Below, one piece after another: positions 51,100 through 59,806 of a stretch of DNA of 64,000 bases; positions within the stretch are counted from its first letter, which is position 1, and each line of letters starts with the position of its first letter. The notes under the pieces were generated by a model that saw nothing but the letters and a program-made list of their open reading frames with translations, did not search any database and was not told the DNA's origin. This DNA comes from an uncultured Lachnospiraceae bacterium (GTDB taxonomy: Bacteria; Bacillota; Clostridia; Lachnospirales; Lachnospiraceae). Position numbers and translations under genes: made by a program. The stretch spans positions 248,001 to 312,000 of the forward strand of contig URMK01000001.1 in the NCBI GenBank assembly GCA_900548905.1, written 5' to 3'.

Positions 51100-51486
51100 A
51101 TGGATATGGCAAAAATCGCGTTACTTGGGATAACCGGCGTCCTGATCGGCCTGCAGTTTAAATCCGGAAAGCAGGAATACAGCGCTTATATCGGAATAGC
51201 CGTAGCATTGATAATCTTTTATTATATCTGCCAGTATCTGACGCAGGTAAAGGACTCGGTACTGGCGCTGGGAGGTTTTTTGGAAGGGAGCGGAACCTAT
51301 TTCGGTATTTTGTTCAAGGTGACCGGAATTACCTATCTCTGCCAGTTCTGCGCCGGACTTTGCAGGGATGCGGGATACCAGGCTATTGCAGCCCAGGTGG
51401 AACTGTTTGGTAAGGTAACGATACTCCTGGCCGGCATGCCGGTGCTGTTGTCTTTGATTGATACGATAACGGGATTCATGAAGTAG
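51100..51486 (+). CDS. spoIIIAD: Stage III sporulation protein AD
   Basis: 128 residues with about four membrane segments. It starts MDMAKIALLGITGVL and contains GYQAIAAQVELFGKVTILLAGMPVLLSLI near the end, as in the family. I chose ATG 51100, as the frame start at 51019 lies inside spoIIIAC. GGAAGGG upstream. Confidence 0.91.
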   Translation: MDMAKIALLGITGVLIGLQFKSGKQEYSAYIGIAVALIIFYYICQYLTQVKDSVLALGGFLEGSGTYFGILFKVTGITYLCQFCAGLCRDAGYQAIAAQVELFGKVTILLAGMPVLLSLIDTITGFMK

Positions 51487-51497
51487 AGGGAAATAGG

Positions 51498-52556
51498 ATG
51501 GAATTGACATCGCTGGCCGGAGAATTGAATCTGGAAGATCTGTCCCGCCAAATAGAACAGCTTTTCCCTGATTTCAGCATAGACTTTACTTCTTTTTTCG
51601 GACAGGTACTGGCTGGTAATATGGGAGAGGCATTCCGTGGTCTTACTGCCTCCATACGCAACGGAATCCTGGCGGAGATAAGCGGAATGAAAAACCTGAT
51701 GCTCACGCTCCTTATTATCGGTGTGCTGTCCGCCCTGTTTACAGTTGTGATGCAGAGCTTTGACAATCATCAGATTGCGGATATCGCTCATTTTATTTCC
51801 TATCTGCTCATGCTGTTTGTGGTACTCAGGACTTTTACACAGGCGGCTGATATCGCGGGAGTCCTGCTGCAGCGGATACTGCTGTTTGTCCGTCTGTTTG
51901 TCCCCACCTTTATGCTGGCTCTGGGGCTTTCCTCGGGAGCCGCCACCGCGGCGGGCTATTATCAGCTTATCCTGCTTCTGATCTATGGCGTGGAGCAGCT
52001 TCTAGTGACCATAGGTCTCCCTGCGGTGAATATTTATATGATGCTGGTGGTGATGAACGGCGTATGGGAAGAAGAAAAGCTCGGTATGCTTGTGGAACTT
52101 CTGCAGAAAGGCATAGGAGGATTCCTGAAGTTCATGCTTACCTGTATTACCGGTATCGGCCTACTCCAGTCCATGGTAACCCCGGTGCTGGAACAGCTGA
52201 AGCTGAATGTGGCAGGAAAGGCTTTATCGGCTATACCGGGGCTGGGAGGATTGGCGGAGGGGACCGCCCAGCTGCTGATTGGTTCCGCGGTACTGGTTAA
52301 GAACGGGCTGGGAGTTGCCGCATTTCTTCTTTTGCTGGGACTGTGCATGGTACCCTTTGCCAAGCTCCTTTTGTATGCGGGGATTTTAAAGCTGTGCGCG
52401 GCACTGCTGGGGATGACTGCGGATAAACGGATAACCGGCTGTGTGAACAAAGCCGGCGACGGCCTGCTGCTTCTGTTACGCATCTGTTTTACCGCCTGCG
52501 CCTGCTTTTTGATTATGTTTGCCATCATCACCTGTCTGGCAGGCAGGATGGGCTGA
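51498..52556 (+). CDS. spoIIIAE: Stage III sporulation protein AE
   Basis: 352 residues, polytopic, with a short soluble N terminus (LEDLSRQIEQLFPDF) and about eight membrane segments. It is the largest membrane component of the SpoIIIA complex. No clear signal-peptide site seen. It follows spoIIIAD by 11 bases. Confidence 0.92.
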   Translation: MELTSLAGELNLEDLSRQIEQLFPDFSIDFTSFFGQVLAGNMGEAFRGLTASIRNGILAEISGMKNLMLTLLIIGVLSALFTVVMQSFDNHQIADIAHFISYLLMLFVVLRTFTQAADIAGVLLQRILLFVRLFVPTFMLALGLSSGAATAAGYYQLILLLIYGVEQLLVTIGLPAVNIYMMLVVMNGVWEEEKLGMLVELLQKGIGGFLKFMLTCITGIGLLQSMVTPVLEQLKLNVAGKALSAIPGLGGLAEGTAQLLIGSAVLVKNGLGVAAFLLLLGLCMVPFAKLLLYAGILKLCAALLGMTADKRITGCVNKAGDGLLLLLRICFTACACFLIMFAIITCLAGRMG

Positions 52557-52613
52557 TGCCGCTGCTTTTCCGGAGGGGCGGACAGGAAAACAGCAGGAAA
52601 AGAAAGGAGGAGT

Positions 52614-53192
52614 ATGGGAGACCAGTTTCTGGATCTGTTAAAAAAAGTAACTGTGTTCATGCTGGCCGGACAGATAATTGTACATTTTCTGCCGTCCGGA
52701 GGATATGAAAAATATGTAAAGATGATGATCAGTATCATGGTCCTGTCCCAAATCGTGCTCCCGGTTCTTTCTTTAGGGAAATTCGATGCAGCCGGCGCTT
52801 ATGACAGTGCCATGGAGAAGTATGAACAGGAAATTGAAAGGATTGGAAAACAGGTGGAGGAAAGCGATTTGGAGGGCAGGGATTATCAGGAAGAGGCACT
52901 GGACATGACGGCCCGCCAGAAGCTGGAGCCATGCCTGGCGGAATATGGTTTGTCCCTGCTATCCGTAGCCGTACCGGAAGAGGGAAAGCTCCGGGTGGAA
53001 ATAGCCGAAGAAAACAGTGGCCGCAGAACAATAAATATAGAAAAAATAGCGGTTGTCCCAATGGGGGAGGAGGAAGGAACGAATGCTGACAGCGACAAAA
53101 GGACGGCGGAAGAGCAAAGGCAGATAAAAACAGCGTTTGCCGGCGCTCTTGGCATGGAAATGGAAAATCTGGAGGTGATATGGAATGGGTGA
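52614..53192 (+). CDS. spoIIIAF: Stage III sporulation protein AF
   Basis: 192 residues. Two N-terminal membrane segments (FMLAGQIIVHFLP; MISIMVLSQIVLPVLSL) precede a soluble Glu-rich domain that faces the space between mother cell and forespore. RBS AAAGGAGG. It overlaps spoIIIAG by 8 bases. Confidence 0.91.
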   Translation: MGDQFLDLLKKVTVFMLAGQIIVHFLPSGGYEKYVKMMISIMVLSQIVLPVLSLGKFDAAGAYDSAMEKYEQEIERIGKQVEESDLEGRDYQEEALDMTARQKLEPCLAEYGLSLLSVAVPEEGKLRVEIAEENSGRRTINIEKIAVVPMGEEEGTNADSDKRTAEEQRQIKTAFAGALGMEMENLEVIWNG

Positions 53193-53778
53193 TCGCCTGG
53201 CATCCTGGAAGAAAAAGCTGACGAAAGAAAATATGGCAATCCTTGCGCTTTTGGGAATCCTGTTGATGGTGATTGCCCTGCCTGTAAAAAAAACAGATAA
53301 TGCAGATGAGGAGACCGGATTATCGGACATGGGGAGCAGTACGGTAAAGATATCGGAAACGGAAGAAATCGGGAATGACGGCAGCTATGCACAGCAGGTG
53401 GAGGACCGTCTGGAGTCCCTGCTTTCCAGCATGGATGGTGTGGGAAGCGTCAAGGTTATGGTGACCTTATCCTCTTCCACGGAACAGGTGGTGGAAAAAG
53501 ACATTCCCTCCAGCATGGATACGACCAAAGAAACGGACAGCACGGGCGGTAGCAGGGATGTGGTGAATTCCAAACAGGAAGAAACCACTGTATATGTGAC
53601 CGACCAGGCCGGGAATAAAACACCCTATATCAGCAAAACACTGGAGCCTGCCATAGAAGGGGTTACCGTGGTCGCCCAGGGCGGCGGAAACGCCATTATA
53701 CAGAAAAATATTACGGAAGTGATTCAGGCATTATTTGGGGTAGAGGCACATAAGATTAAAGTAGTTAAGATGAAATAG
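53185..53778 (+). CDS. spoIIIAG: Stage III sporulation protein AG
   Basis: 197 residues. One membrane anchor (MAILALLGILLMVIAL), a linker, then a ring-building domain with DGVGSVKVMVTLSSSTEQVVEKD and a C-terminal beta/alpha segment (EGVTVVAQGGGNAIIQKNITEVIQALFGVE). SpoIIIAG forms a large ring in the intermembrane space. Confidence 0.93.
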   Translation: MGDRLASWKKKLTKENMAILALLGILLMVIALPVKKTDNADEETGLSDMGSSTVKISETEEIGNDGSYAQQVEDRLESLLSSMDGVGSVKVMVTLSSSTEQVVEKDIPSSMDTTKETDSTGGSRDVVNSKQEETTVYVTDQAGNKTPYISKTLEPAIEGVTVVAQGGGNAIIQKNITEVIQALFGVEAHKIKVVKMK

Positions 53779-53799
53779 CAGAAAGCAGAGGGAACAGGA

Positions 53800-54555
53800 G
53801 TGAAGAATGTGTTGAAACGCAACCAGATAATGATTACAGCACTGGCAATTATGATTGCGGTGGCAGGGTACCTGAATTTTGCAGGAACCAAGGCAGGAGA
53901 AGAACAGCTTACAAGCGCGGATGCCGGAAACGCAGAAGAGGATATGACTGCTTTGCTTGATTTGTCTGAGGAGGACGTGGTGTCGGATATTGACAGTATG
54001 GATTCCGATCAGGACGGCGTGGCAGCGGCGGATTACCTTGACGCCCAAATGTCGGCTGATGCCCAGGTACAGGCGGACAGCGCGCAGGTAGCGGTGGTGA
54101 CGGAAAATATGGATGAAGCGAGTGCGGAACAGGTGGCGGAGGATGCGGACGTACAGAGCGGGGAAGTCCCCGGAGAAGCCGTATTTACCAGTTCCACCGG
54201 AGTAACCTCCTTAGCGGGAGCCAAGCTGCAGAAGGAACAGACAAGGGCAAAAAATAAAGAAACCCTTCTGGACATTATAAACAATGCAAACATCAGCGAA
54301 GAACAGAAGCAGGATGCCATCAACGGCATGATCGCACTTACCGATATGGCAGAAAAAGAAACTGCCGCAGAAATTCTCCTGGAAGCCAAAGGCTTCAGCG
54401 ATGTGGTGGTAAGCATCAGCGGTTCCGGTGTGGATGTGGTGGTCAACGCTCCCAGCCTTACCGATGCCCAGAGAGCCCAGATTGAAGACATCGTAACAAG
54501 AAAAACAGGGATTTCCCCGGAAAACATAATAATCAGCCCCATTACCGGGAATTAA
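53800..54555 (+). CDS. spoIIIAH: Stage III sporulation protein AH
   Basis: 251 residues. GTG start at 53800, N-terminal membrane anchor (MITALAIMIAVAGYLNFAG), a long acidic spacer, and a C-terminal YscJ/FliF-like ring domain. SpoIIIAH binds forespore SpoIIQ across the engulfing membranes. No spoIIQ is in the window. Last gene of the spoIIIA operon. Confidence 0.93.
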   Translation: MKNVLKRNQIMITALAIMIAVAGYLNFAGTKAGEEQLTSADAGNAEEDMTALLDLSEEDVVSDIDSMDSDQDGVAAADYLDAQMSADAQVQADSAQVAVVTENMDEASAEQVAEDADVQSGEVPGEAVFTSSTGVTSLAGAKLQKEQTRAKNKETLLDIINNANISEEQKQDAINGMIALTDMAEKETAAEILLEAKGFSDVVVSISGSGVDVVVNAPSLTDAQRAQIEDIVTRKTGISPENIIISPITGN

Positions 54556-54570
54556 TAAATAGGAAAAACA

Positions 54571-54596
54571 TAACTGCCCAGTCCCTTCACAGTTAC
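54571..54596 (+). repeat. Small inverted repeat, TAACTG...CAGTTAC
   Basis: TAACTG (54571-54576) and CAGTTA (54590-54595). It shares TCACAGTTACA with the element at 6853. Confidence 0.35.
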
Positions 54597-54600
54597 AGCC

Positions 54601-54636
54601 AATATCCATCCTAAATCGCCTTCGGCGATGGATTTT
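54601..54636 (+). terminator. Possible terminator after spoIIIAH
   Basis: ATCGCC (54615-54620), loop TTC, GGCGAT (54624-54629), followed by GGATTTT. The outer TCCATC can instead pair with GATGGA. Confidence 0.45.
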
Positions 54637-54686
54637 GGACAGACAAGAAAATACATCAAGTAAATAGTGTACAAAAGAAGGATTTG

Positions 54687-54695
54687 TGGTATAAT
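54687..54695 (+). promoter_or_regulatory. Extended -10 promoter upstream of the structured element
   Basis: TGGTATAAT with no good -35. The expected start, near 54702, is three bases before the outer stem of the structure at 54705. Confidence 0.55.
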
Positions 54696-54704
54696 CTTCG
54701 AACA

Positions 54705-54823
54705 GGGCAGAACCAGATGGGAAAACAGAAAAGGCTGGACTGCTTGCAGAACCGGCATTTTCTGTTTTCCCATCTGGCGAGCGAAGCGACCCAGAGGACA
54801 CTTGTGTTCTCTGGGTTCTGCCC
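54705..54823 (+). promoter_or_regulatory. Multi-branched inverted-repeat element: candidate structured leader or small RNA
   Basis: The outer arms GGGCAGAACC (54705-54714) and GGTTCTGCCC (54814-54823) enclose two hairpins. The first has a perfect 20-bp stem, 54713-54732 against 54758-54777, with a 25-base loop. The second has a 12-bp stem, 54790-54801 against 54804-54815. The two hairpins are joined by GCGAGCGAAGCGA-like sequence. The whole would fold as a three-way junction at the 5' end of a transcript. No T-run follows directly. deoB begins 105 bases later. Confidence 0.55.
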
Positions 54824-54928
54824 GTCCGCAGCCAAATCCCCGCCCTTCATGCTGCTTTACAAATCCTGCATGATTCCCCATAAATCAGATACCCCGCAGC
54901 CTGCGGGAAGGAAAGGAGCCCCCAACCC

Positions 54929-56086
54929 ATGAAACGAATTTTTCTCATCGTCCTGGACAGTGTAGGTATCGGTGCCCAACCGGATGCCCCTGCATACGGC
55001 GATGCCGGTACCAATACCTTGAAAAGCGCATCCGCCAGTTCCTTTTTCCATATGCCCAATATGGAAAAACTGGGACTCTTTAATATAGAAGGAATCGATT
55101 ACCATACTTCCTGTGAAACGCCTATGGCAACGGTAGCCCGTATGCAGGAAGCCTCCAAAGGCAAGGATACCACAATCGGCCACTGGGAAATTTCCGGTAT
55201 TTATTCCGGCCGGCCCCTTCCCACCTACCCTGACGGCTTCCCCGCTGAAGTACTGGATGAGTTCACCCGCCTCACCGGCCGCGGTGTCCTCTGCAACAAG
55301 CCTTATTCCGGAACGGATGTTATCCGGGACTATGGGGAGGAACACGTCAAAACCGGTGACCTCATCGTATATACCTCAGCTGACAGCGTTTTTCAGATTG
55401 CTGCCCATGAGGATATTGTTCCGACGGAAACTTTATATGAATACTGCAGGATCGCCCGTAATATACTCACAGGCAGCCACGGTGTCGGCCGTGTTATTGC
55501 CCGGCCGTTTACCGGGACTGACGGAAATTATACCAGAACCTCCGGACGTCATGATTTTTCTATTGAGCCGCCATCCGTCAATATGCTGGACCAATTGAAG
55601 GAAAACGGATACGCGGTAATCGGTGTGGGAAAGATACACGATATTTTTGCGGGCAGAGGACTTACCGAATTTACCTATACCCAGGGAAACGAAGACGGTA
55701 TCAACAAGACACTGGAATTTATGGATAAAGAGTTCCGGGGCCTCTGTTTTATTAATCTTGTGGACTATGATATGCTTTATGGGCACAGGAACGATATTGA
55801 CGGCTATGCCAAAGCGCTGACCTACTTTGACAGCCGCCTGCCGGAGCTTCTTGCCCGGATGGGGGAAGAGGATCTTCTCATGATCACGGCGGATCACGGC
55901 TGCGATCCCGGCTATACCGTTTCCACCGACCATTCCAGGGAATACACCCCATTCCTGCTTTACGGCAAAAATATTTCTCCAGCTAATCTGGGTACCAGGG
56001 ATACCTTTGCCGATATAGGGGCTACCGTGCTGGATTATTTTGGAATCTCCCCGCAGTTTCAAGGGAAAAGTATGCTTTCCCGTTAA
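54929..56086 (+). CDS. deoB: Phosphopentomutase
   Basis: 385 residues, an alkaline-phosphatase-fold Mn2+ enzyme interconverting ribose 1- and 5-phosphates (and deoxyribose forms) in nucleoside salvage. Motifs: DSVGIGAQPDA at the N terminus, NLVDYDMLYGHRND, and ADHGCDPGYTVSTDHSREYTPFL with metal-binding Asp/His. RBS GGAAAGGAG. It has a long leader containing the structured element and a CCCGCA/TGCGGG hairpin at 54893. No other deo gene is adjacent. Confidence 0.95.
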   Translation: MKRIFLIVLDSVGIGAQPDAPAYGDAGTNTLKSASASSFFHMPNMEKLGLFNIEGIDYHTSCETPMATVARMQEASKGKDTTIGHWEISGIYSGRPLPTYPDGFPAEVLDEFTRLTGRGVLCNKPYSGTDVIRDYGEEHVKTGDLIVYTSADSVFQIAAHEDIVPTETLYEYCRIARNILTGSHGVGRVIARPFTGTDGNYTRTSGRHDFSIEPPSVNMLDQLKENGYAVIGVGKIHDIFAGRGLTEFTYTQGNEDGINKTLEFMDKEFRGLCFINLVDYDMLYGHRNDIDGYAKALTYFDSRLPELLARMGEEDLLMITADHGCDPGYTVSTDHSREYTPFLLYGKNISPANLGTRDTFADIGATVLDYFGISPQFQGKSMLSR

Positions 56087-56192
56087 TCACCATATATCGG
56101 AGCCTGTCTGCGGTTCTGAAAAAATATGCGGACAAAGTGATGCCCTGCCGGGTTTGCGCCCGGATTAACATGAACAACCGGAGGAAAGAAAA

Positions 56193-57788
56193 GTGAGTAA
56201 CCTGACTCAGGAAATTAACAGAAGAAGGACCTTTGCCATTATATCCCATCCCGATGCGGGAAAAACAACCCTGACCGAAAAGTTCCTGCTGTACGGAGGT
56301 GCCATTAACCTGGCGGGAAGCGTAAAAGGAAAGGCTACGGCCAGACATGCCGTTTCCGACTGGATGGAAATAGAAAAGGAAAGAGGTATTTCCGTCACCT
56401 CTTCCGTACTGCAGTTTGAATATGACGGATACTGCATTAATATCCTGGATACCCCGGGACATCAGGATTTCTCTGAGGATACCTACAGAACCCTGATGGC
56501 GGCGGATTCCGCGGTCATGGTCATTGACGGATCTAAGGGTGTGGAGGCGCAGACCAGAAAGCTGTTTAAGGTCTGCGTGATGCGTAAAATCCCCATATTC
56601 ACATTCATCAACAAAATGGATAGGGATGCTAATGATACCTTCGACCTTCTGGATGAGATCGAAAAGGAGCTGGGAATAGCCACCTGCCCTAAAAACTGGC
56701 CCATCGGATCCGGTAAAGGATTCAAAGGAATATATGATCGGGATAAGCGATGTGTGATCATCTATTCCGATACGGAAAAGGGGACGAAGGAAGGGGAAAC
56801 TATTGAAATTCCCGTGGATGATGAAGCGCGCCTTTGTGAATATATCGGTCGTGAAGCGTTGGACAAGCTGCTGGAAGAAATAGAACTGCTGGATGGTGCA
56901 AGTGCTGAATTCGATTTGGAGGAAGTTCGCAGGGGCGACCTGACCCCCGTATTCTTCGGATCCGCGCTCACAAACTTCGGTGTGGAAATATTCCTGCAGC
57001 ACTTTCTGGAGATGACGACAACCCCTCTTCCCAGGAAAGCGGATGCCGGTCTTGTGGACCCGGCAGAAAATAATTTTTCCGCCTTTGTCTTTAAAATCCA
57101 GGCAAATATGAATAAAGCGCACAGAGACAGAATTGCCTTCATGCGTATCTGTTCCGGTAAATTCGAGGCCAGTATGGAAGTCAAGCATGTACAGGGCGGC
57201 AAGATCATGCGCCTTTCCCAGCCCCAGCAGATTATGGCAAGTGAACGAAAGATTCTGGAGGAAGCCTATGCAGGGGATATTATCGGCGTATTCGATCCCG
57301 GCGTTTTTTCCATCGGGGATACGTTATGTATGCCGAAAGAGGATTTCACCTATGAAGGAATCCCTACTTTTGCCCCGGAGCATTTCGCAAGGGTGCGCCA
57401 GGTAGATACCATGAAACGGAAGCAGTTTGTCAAGGGAATCACCCAGATCGCCCAGGAAGGTGCTATCCAGATTTTCCAGGAATACAATACCGGTATGGAA
57501 GAGATTATTGTGGGAGTCGTAGGTGTTCTTCAGTTTGATGTGCTGAAATACCGTCTCAATAACGAATATAACGTGGAAATCCGTCTGGAACCCCTTCCTT
57601 ATGAATATATCCGATGGATAGAAAATAAAGAAGAGTTCGATTTGGACAAGCTTACAGGAACCTCCGACATGAAGAAGGTAAAGGATATGAGAGGAAATCC
57701 TCTTTTACTTTTCGTAAACGAATGGAGTGTGGGCATGACCGTCGACAGGAACAAAGGGCTTATCTTAACCGAGTTCAGCCGGGATTAA
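56193..57788 (+). CDS. prfC: Peptide chain release factor 3
   Basis: 531 residues, a translational GTPase that recycles RF1/RF2. GTG start after GGAGGAAAG. G motifs: SHPDAGKTTLTEK, DTPGHQDF, NKMDRD; RF3-specific GSAVMVIDGSKG-like region and C-terminal domains. Distinguished from EF-G by length and by RGISVTSSVLQFEYDG. Confidence 0.95.
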   Translation: MSNLTQEINRRRTFAIISHPDAGKTTLTEKFLLYGGAINLAGSVKGKATARHAVSDWMEIEKERGISVTSSVLQFEYDGYCINILDTPGHQDFSEDTYRTLMAADSAVMVIDGSKGVEAQTRKLFKVCVMRKIPIFTFINKMDRDANDTFDLLDEIEKELGIATCPKNWPIGSGKGFKGIYDRDKRCVIIYSDTEKGTKEGETIEIPVDDEARLCEYIGREALDKLLEEIELLDGASAEFDLEEVRRGDLTPVFFGSALTNFGVEIFLQHFLEMTTTPLPRKADAGLVDPAENNFSAFVFKIQANMNKAHRDRIAFMRICSGKFEASMEVKHVQGGKIMRLSQPQQIMASERKILEEAYAGDIIGVFDPGVFSIGDTLCMPKEDFTYEGIPTFAPEHFARVRQVDTMKRKQFVKGITQIAQEGAIQIFQEYNTGMEEIIVGVVGVLQFDVLKYRLNNEYNVEIRLEPLPYEYIRWIENKEEFDLDKLTGTSDMKKVKDMRGNPLLLFVNEWSVGMTVDRNKGLILTEFSRD

Positions 57789-57822
57789 AGTCAACAGCCG
57801 CAATGGACAGGAGTCATGCAAC

Positions 57823-59088
57823 ATGAAAAGATTTTCCAAAACCGTAGTAGTCATTCTCGTTATTCTTATCTTTATCACTGCGTTCTGGGCCTGGAAGGGT
57901 GAACTGCCCTTTCCTTTGCCCGGGAGACAAAACGCGGAAGAAACAGAAAACCTTCCTGTGCCAGAGGAATCTGTGACCCGGACGGAATCCGGATTATCCG
58001 GGACGGATGCGGCCCCTTCGGAAGAGGAAGGATCTGCCGCGCAGACGGAGGGAAGTACAGCTGACGTAGTTTCCGGGGAAAACGGCTATGCTTACGGGCT
58101 TCTTACGGAAGAGGAACAACAGCTTTACCGGCAGATGCTGCAGGCGATAACCGGCTTTGAGCGGGATGTGGAGCTTTCCATCCTGAATCCGGATTTACTG
58201 GAGCCGGTATTCAACAGTATTCTTGCAGACCATCCGGAAATTTTCTATGTGGACGGCTATACCTTTACCAAACATACACTGGGAGAGGAAATACACAAAA
58301 TAACCTTTTCCGGGCAATATACCCTGACCGGGGAACAGGTGCAGGAACGTACGGAAGGCATAGAAGACTATGTCAACCGGGCACTGGAAGGCATACATAC
58401 CGATATGGATGACTATCAGAAGATCAAATATATTTACGATTACATGATAGAACACACGGATTACAGGCTGGATGCCCCTGAAAACCAGACAATCTGTTCC
58501 GTATTCCTTTATGGCGAATCCGTGTGCCAGGGGTATGCCAAAGCGTTTCAGTTCCTCTGCGGCCGGCTGGGCATTCCGGCGGTCCTGGTTACCGGACAGG
58601 TGAAGAACGGAGAACCCCATGCCTGGGACATGGTAATGGCAGACGGGGAATGGTATTATGTAGATCCCACCTGGGGAGATGCCTATTACCTTATGGGTGA
58701 TGACGATCCTGCCTGGCAGGGGAAAACCCGGCCCAGCGTAAACTATGATTATCTTCTGGTCACAACACAGCAGCTGCTGCGGACCCATACGATAGATAAT
58801 TCCTTCTCCCTCCCGGAATGTACGGCTATGGCCGATAATTATTACGTCAGGGAAAATGCATATTTTGAAAGCGTCGATGAGAACAGGCTGAAGGAACTGT
58901 TTGCCAGAGGTTACGAAGAGGAAAAAGGGATCGTTACCCTCAAGTGCGCCGATCTTACCGTATACCAGGAAATGAAGGAAAATTTACTGGAGGATCAGAA
59001 GATCTTTGATTATCTGAAGGGAGACGGTGCGTCGGCCGCTTATGTGGATACCCCGGAGCAGTTTACCTTAAGCTTTTGGCTGGAGTAA
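57823..59088 (+). CDS. Membrane-anchored transglutaminase-like protein
   Basis: 421 residues. An N-terminal membrane anchor (VVVILVILIFITAFWAW) is followed by an acidic Ser/Thr-rich linker (about 35-88) and an extracellular domain. The transglutaminase-like triad is present: Cys235 in ESVCQGYAKAF, His266 in EPHAWDMV, Asp281 in YYVDPTWGD. Such domains act as peptidases or crosslinkers; here wall-associated proteolysis is plausible but unproven. Stand-alone, 35 bases after prfC. Confidence 0.82.
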   Translation: MKRFSKTVVVILVILIFITAFWAWKGELPFPLPGRQNAEETENLPVPEESVTRTESGLSGTDAAPSEEEGSAAQTEGSTADVVSGENGYAYGLLTEEEQQLYRQMLQAITGFERDVELSILNPDLLEPVFNSILADHPEIFYVDGYTFTKHTLGEEIHKITFSGQYTLTGEQVQERTEGIEDYVNRALEGIHTDMDDYQKIKYIYDYMIEHTDYRLDAPENQTICSVFLYGESVCQGYAKAFQFLCGRLGIPAVLVTGQVKNGEPHAWDMVMADGEWYYVDPTWGDAYYLMGDDDPAWQGKTRPSVNYDYLLVTTQQLLRTHTIDNSFSLPECTAMADNYYVRENAYFESVDENRLKELFARGYEEEKGIVTLKCADLTVYQEMKENLLEDQKIFDYLKGDGASAAYVDTPEQFTLSFWLE

Positions 59089-59109
59089 GACGCGCCTGAT
59101 AAAAACACT

Positions 59110-59137
59110 TTGCAAAGGTGTGGTATTTTGTTATAAT
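59110..59137 (+). promoter_or_regulatory. SigA promoter for the Asp23 gene
   Basis: TTGCAA (59110-59115), a 16-base spacer, TATAAT (59132-59137), 30 bases before the ATG. Confidence 0.75.
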
Positions 59138-59167
59138 CAGTGTTATAGGAATAAAGGAGGCAGCCTT

Positions 59168-59584
59168 ATGGAAAAAGATACAAGAAAAGACAACAATAGA
59201 AATACCTATGTCCTGCGGGGAATGGAATCAGAGAATTCCAATGAAAGTATTGGTTCCGTGCAGATTGCGGACGAGGTTGTGGCGATGATAGCATCTCTGG
59301 CGGCGACAGAGGTGGAAGGCGTGTCTGCCATGGCAGGCAATATTACGAATGAACTTATCGGCAAGGTTGGGGTAAAGAGCCTGACAAAAGGGGTAAAGGT
59401 GCAGGTGGCAGGTAATACCGTCAAGGCGGATCTGGCGCTGTCCCTGGAATATGGGTATAATATCCCGGGAACCTGCAGCAAGGTTCAGGAAAAGGTTAAA
59501 AATGCCATAGAAAATATGACAGGGCTTACAGTAACGGATGTCAATATCCGTATTGTCAATGTCAATATGGAGCCTGGAAATTAA
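59168..59584 (+). CDS. Asp23/Gls24 family envelope stress protein
   Basis: 138 residues. Family core: GSVQIADEVVAMIASLAATEVEGV and a C-terminal VNIRIVNVNM segment. Members are membrane-associated proteins linked to wall stress and often lie just upstream of nusB, as here. ATG 59168 is preferred, with AAAGGAGG eight bases before it; an upstream GTG frame start overlaps the promoter. Confidence 0.9.
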   Translation: MEKDTRKDNNRNTYVLRGMESENSNESIGSVQIADEVVAMIASLAATEVEGVSAMAGNITNELIGKVGVKSLTKGVKVQVAGNTVKADLALSLEYGYNIPGTCSKVQEKVKNAIENMTGLTVTDVNIRIVNVNMEPGN

Positions 59585-59600
59585 AATGGTCTGACGACAG

Positions 59601-59627
59601 GTGCCTTTCGTATCCCGAAAGGCACTT
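59601..59627 (+). terminator. Hairpin after the Asp23 gene
   Basis: GTGCCTTTCG (59601-59610) pairs perfectly with CGAAAGGCAC (59616-59625). Only TT follows, so termination may depend on the next hairpin. Confidence 0.5.
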
Positions 59628-59628
59628 A

Positions 59629-59687
59629 GGATTTGCCGGCAAATAACTTGTATATTCAGCCTGTACAAGCTATTTATCGGCAAATCC
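59629..59687. other. Long imperfect inverted repeat before nusB
   Basis: Two 24-base arms (59629-59652, 59664-59687): GGATTTGCCG with CGGCAAATCC, AAATA with TATTT, and CTTGTA with TACAAG, an 11-base loop and three imperfect pairs. TTTCGG follows. It could be a terminator, a processing site or a mobile-element remnant. Confidence 0.6.
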
Positions 59688-59806
59688 TTTCGGCATATTG
59701 TGGTGTGACCCGGCGGGGGACAGGTTTTCCCCTTCTTTTTCCGGACGCTGCAGTGCTGTGGGGGAAGAAGCGAACAAAGCCGGAGATCGGCGGAATTGAG
59801 GAAATA

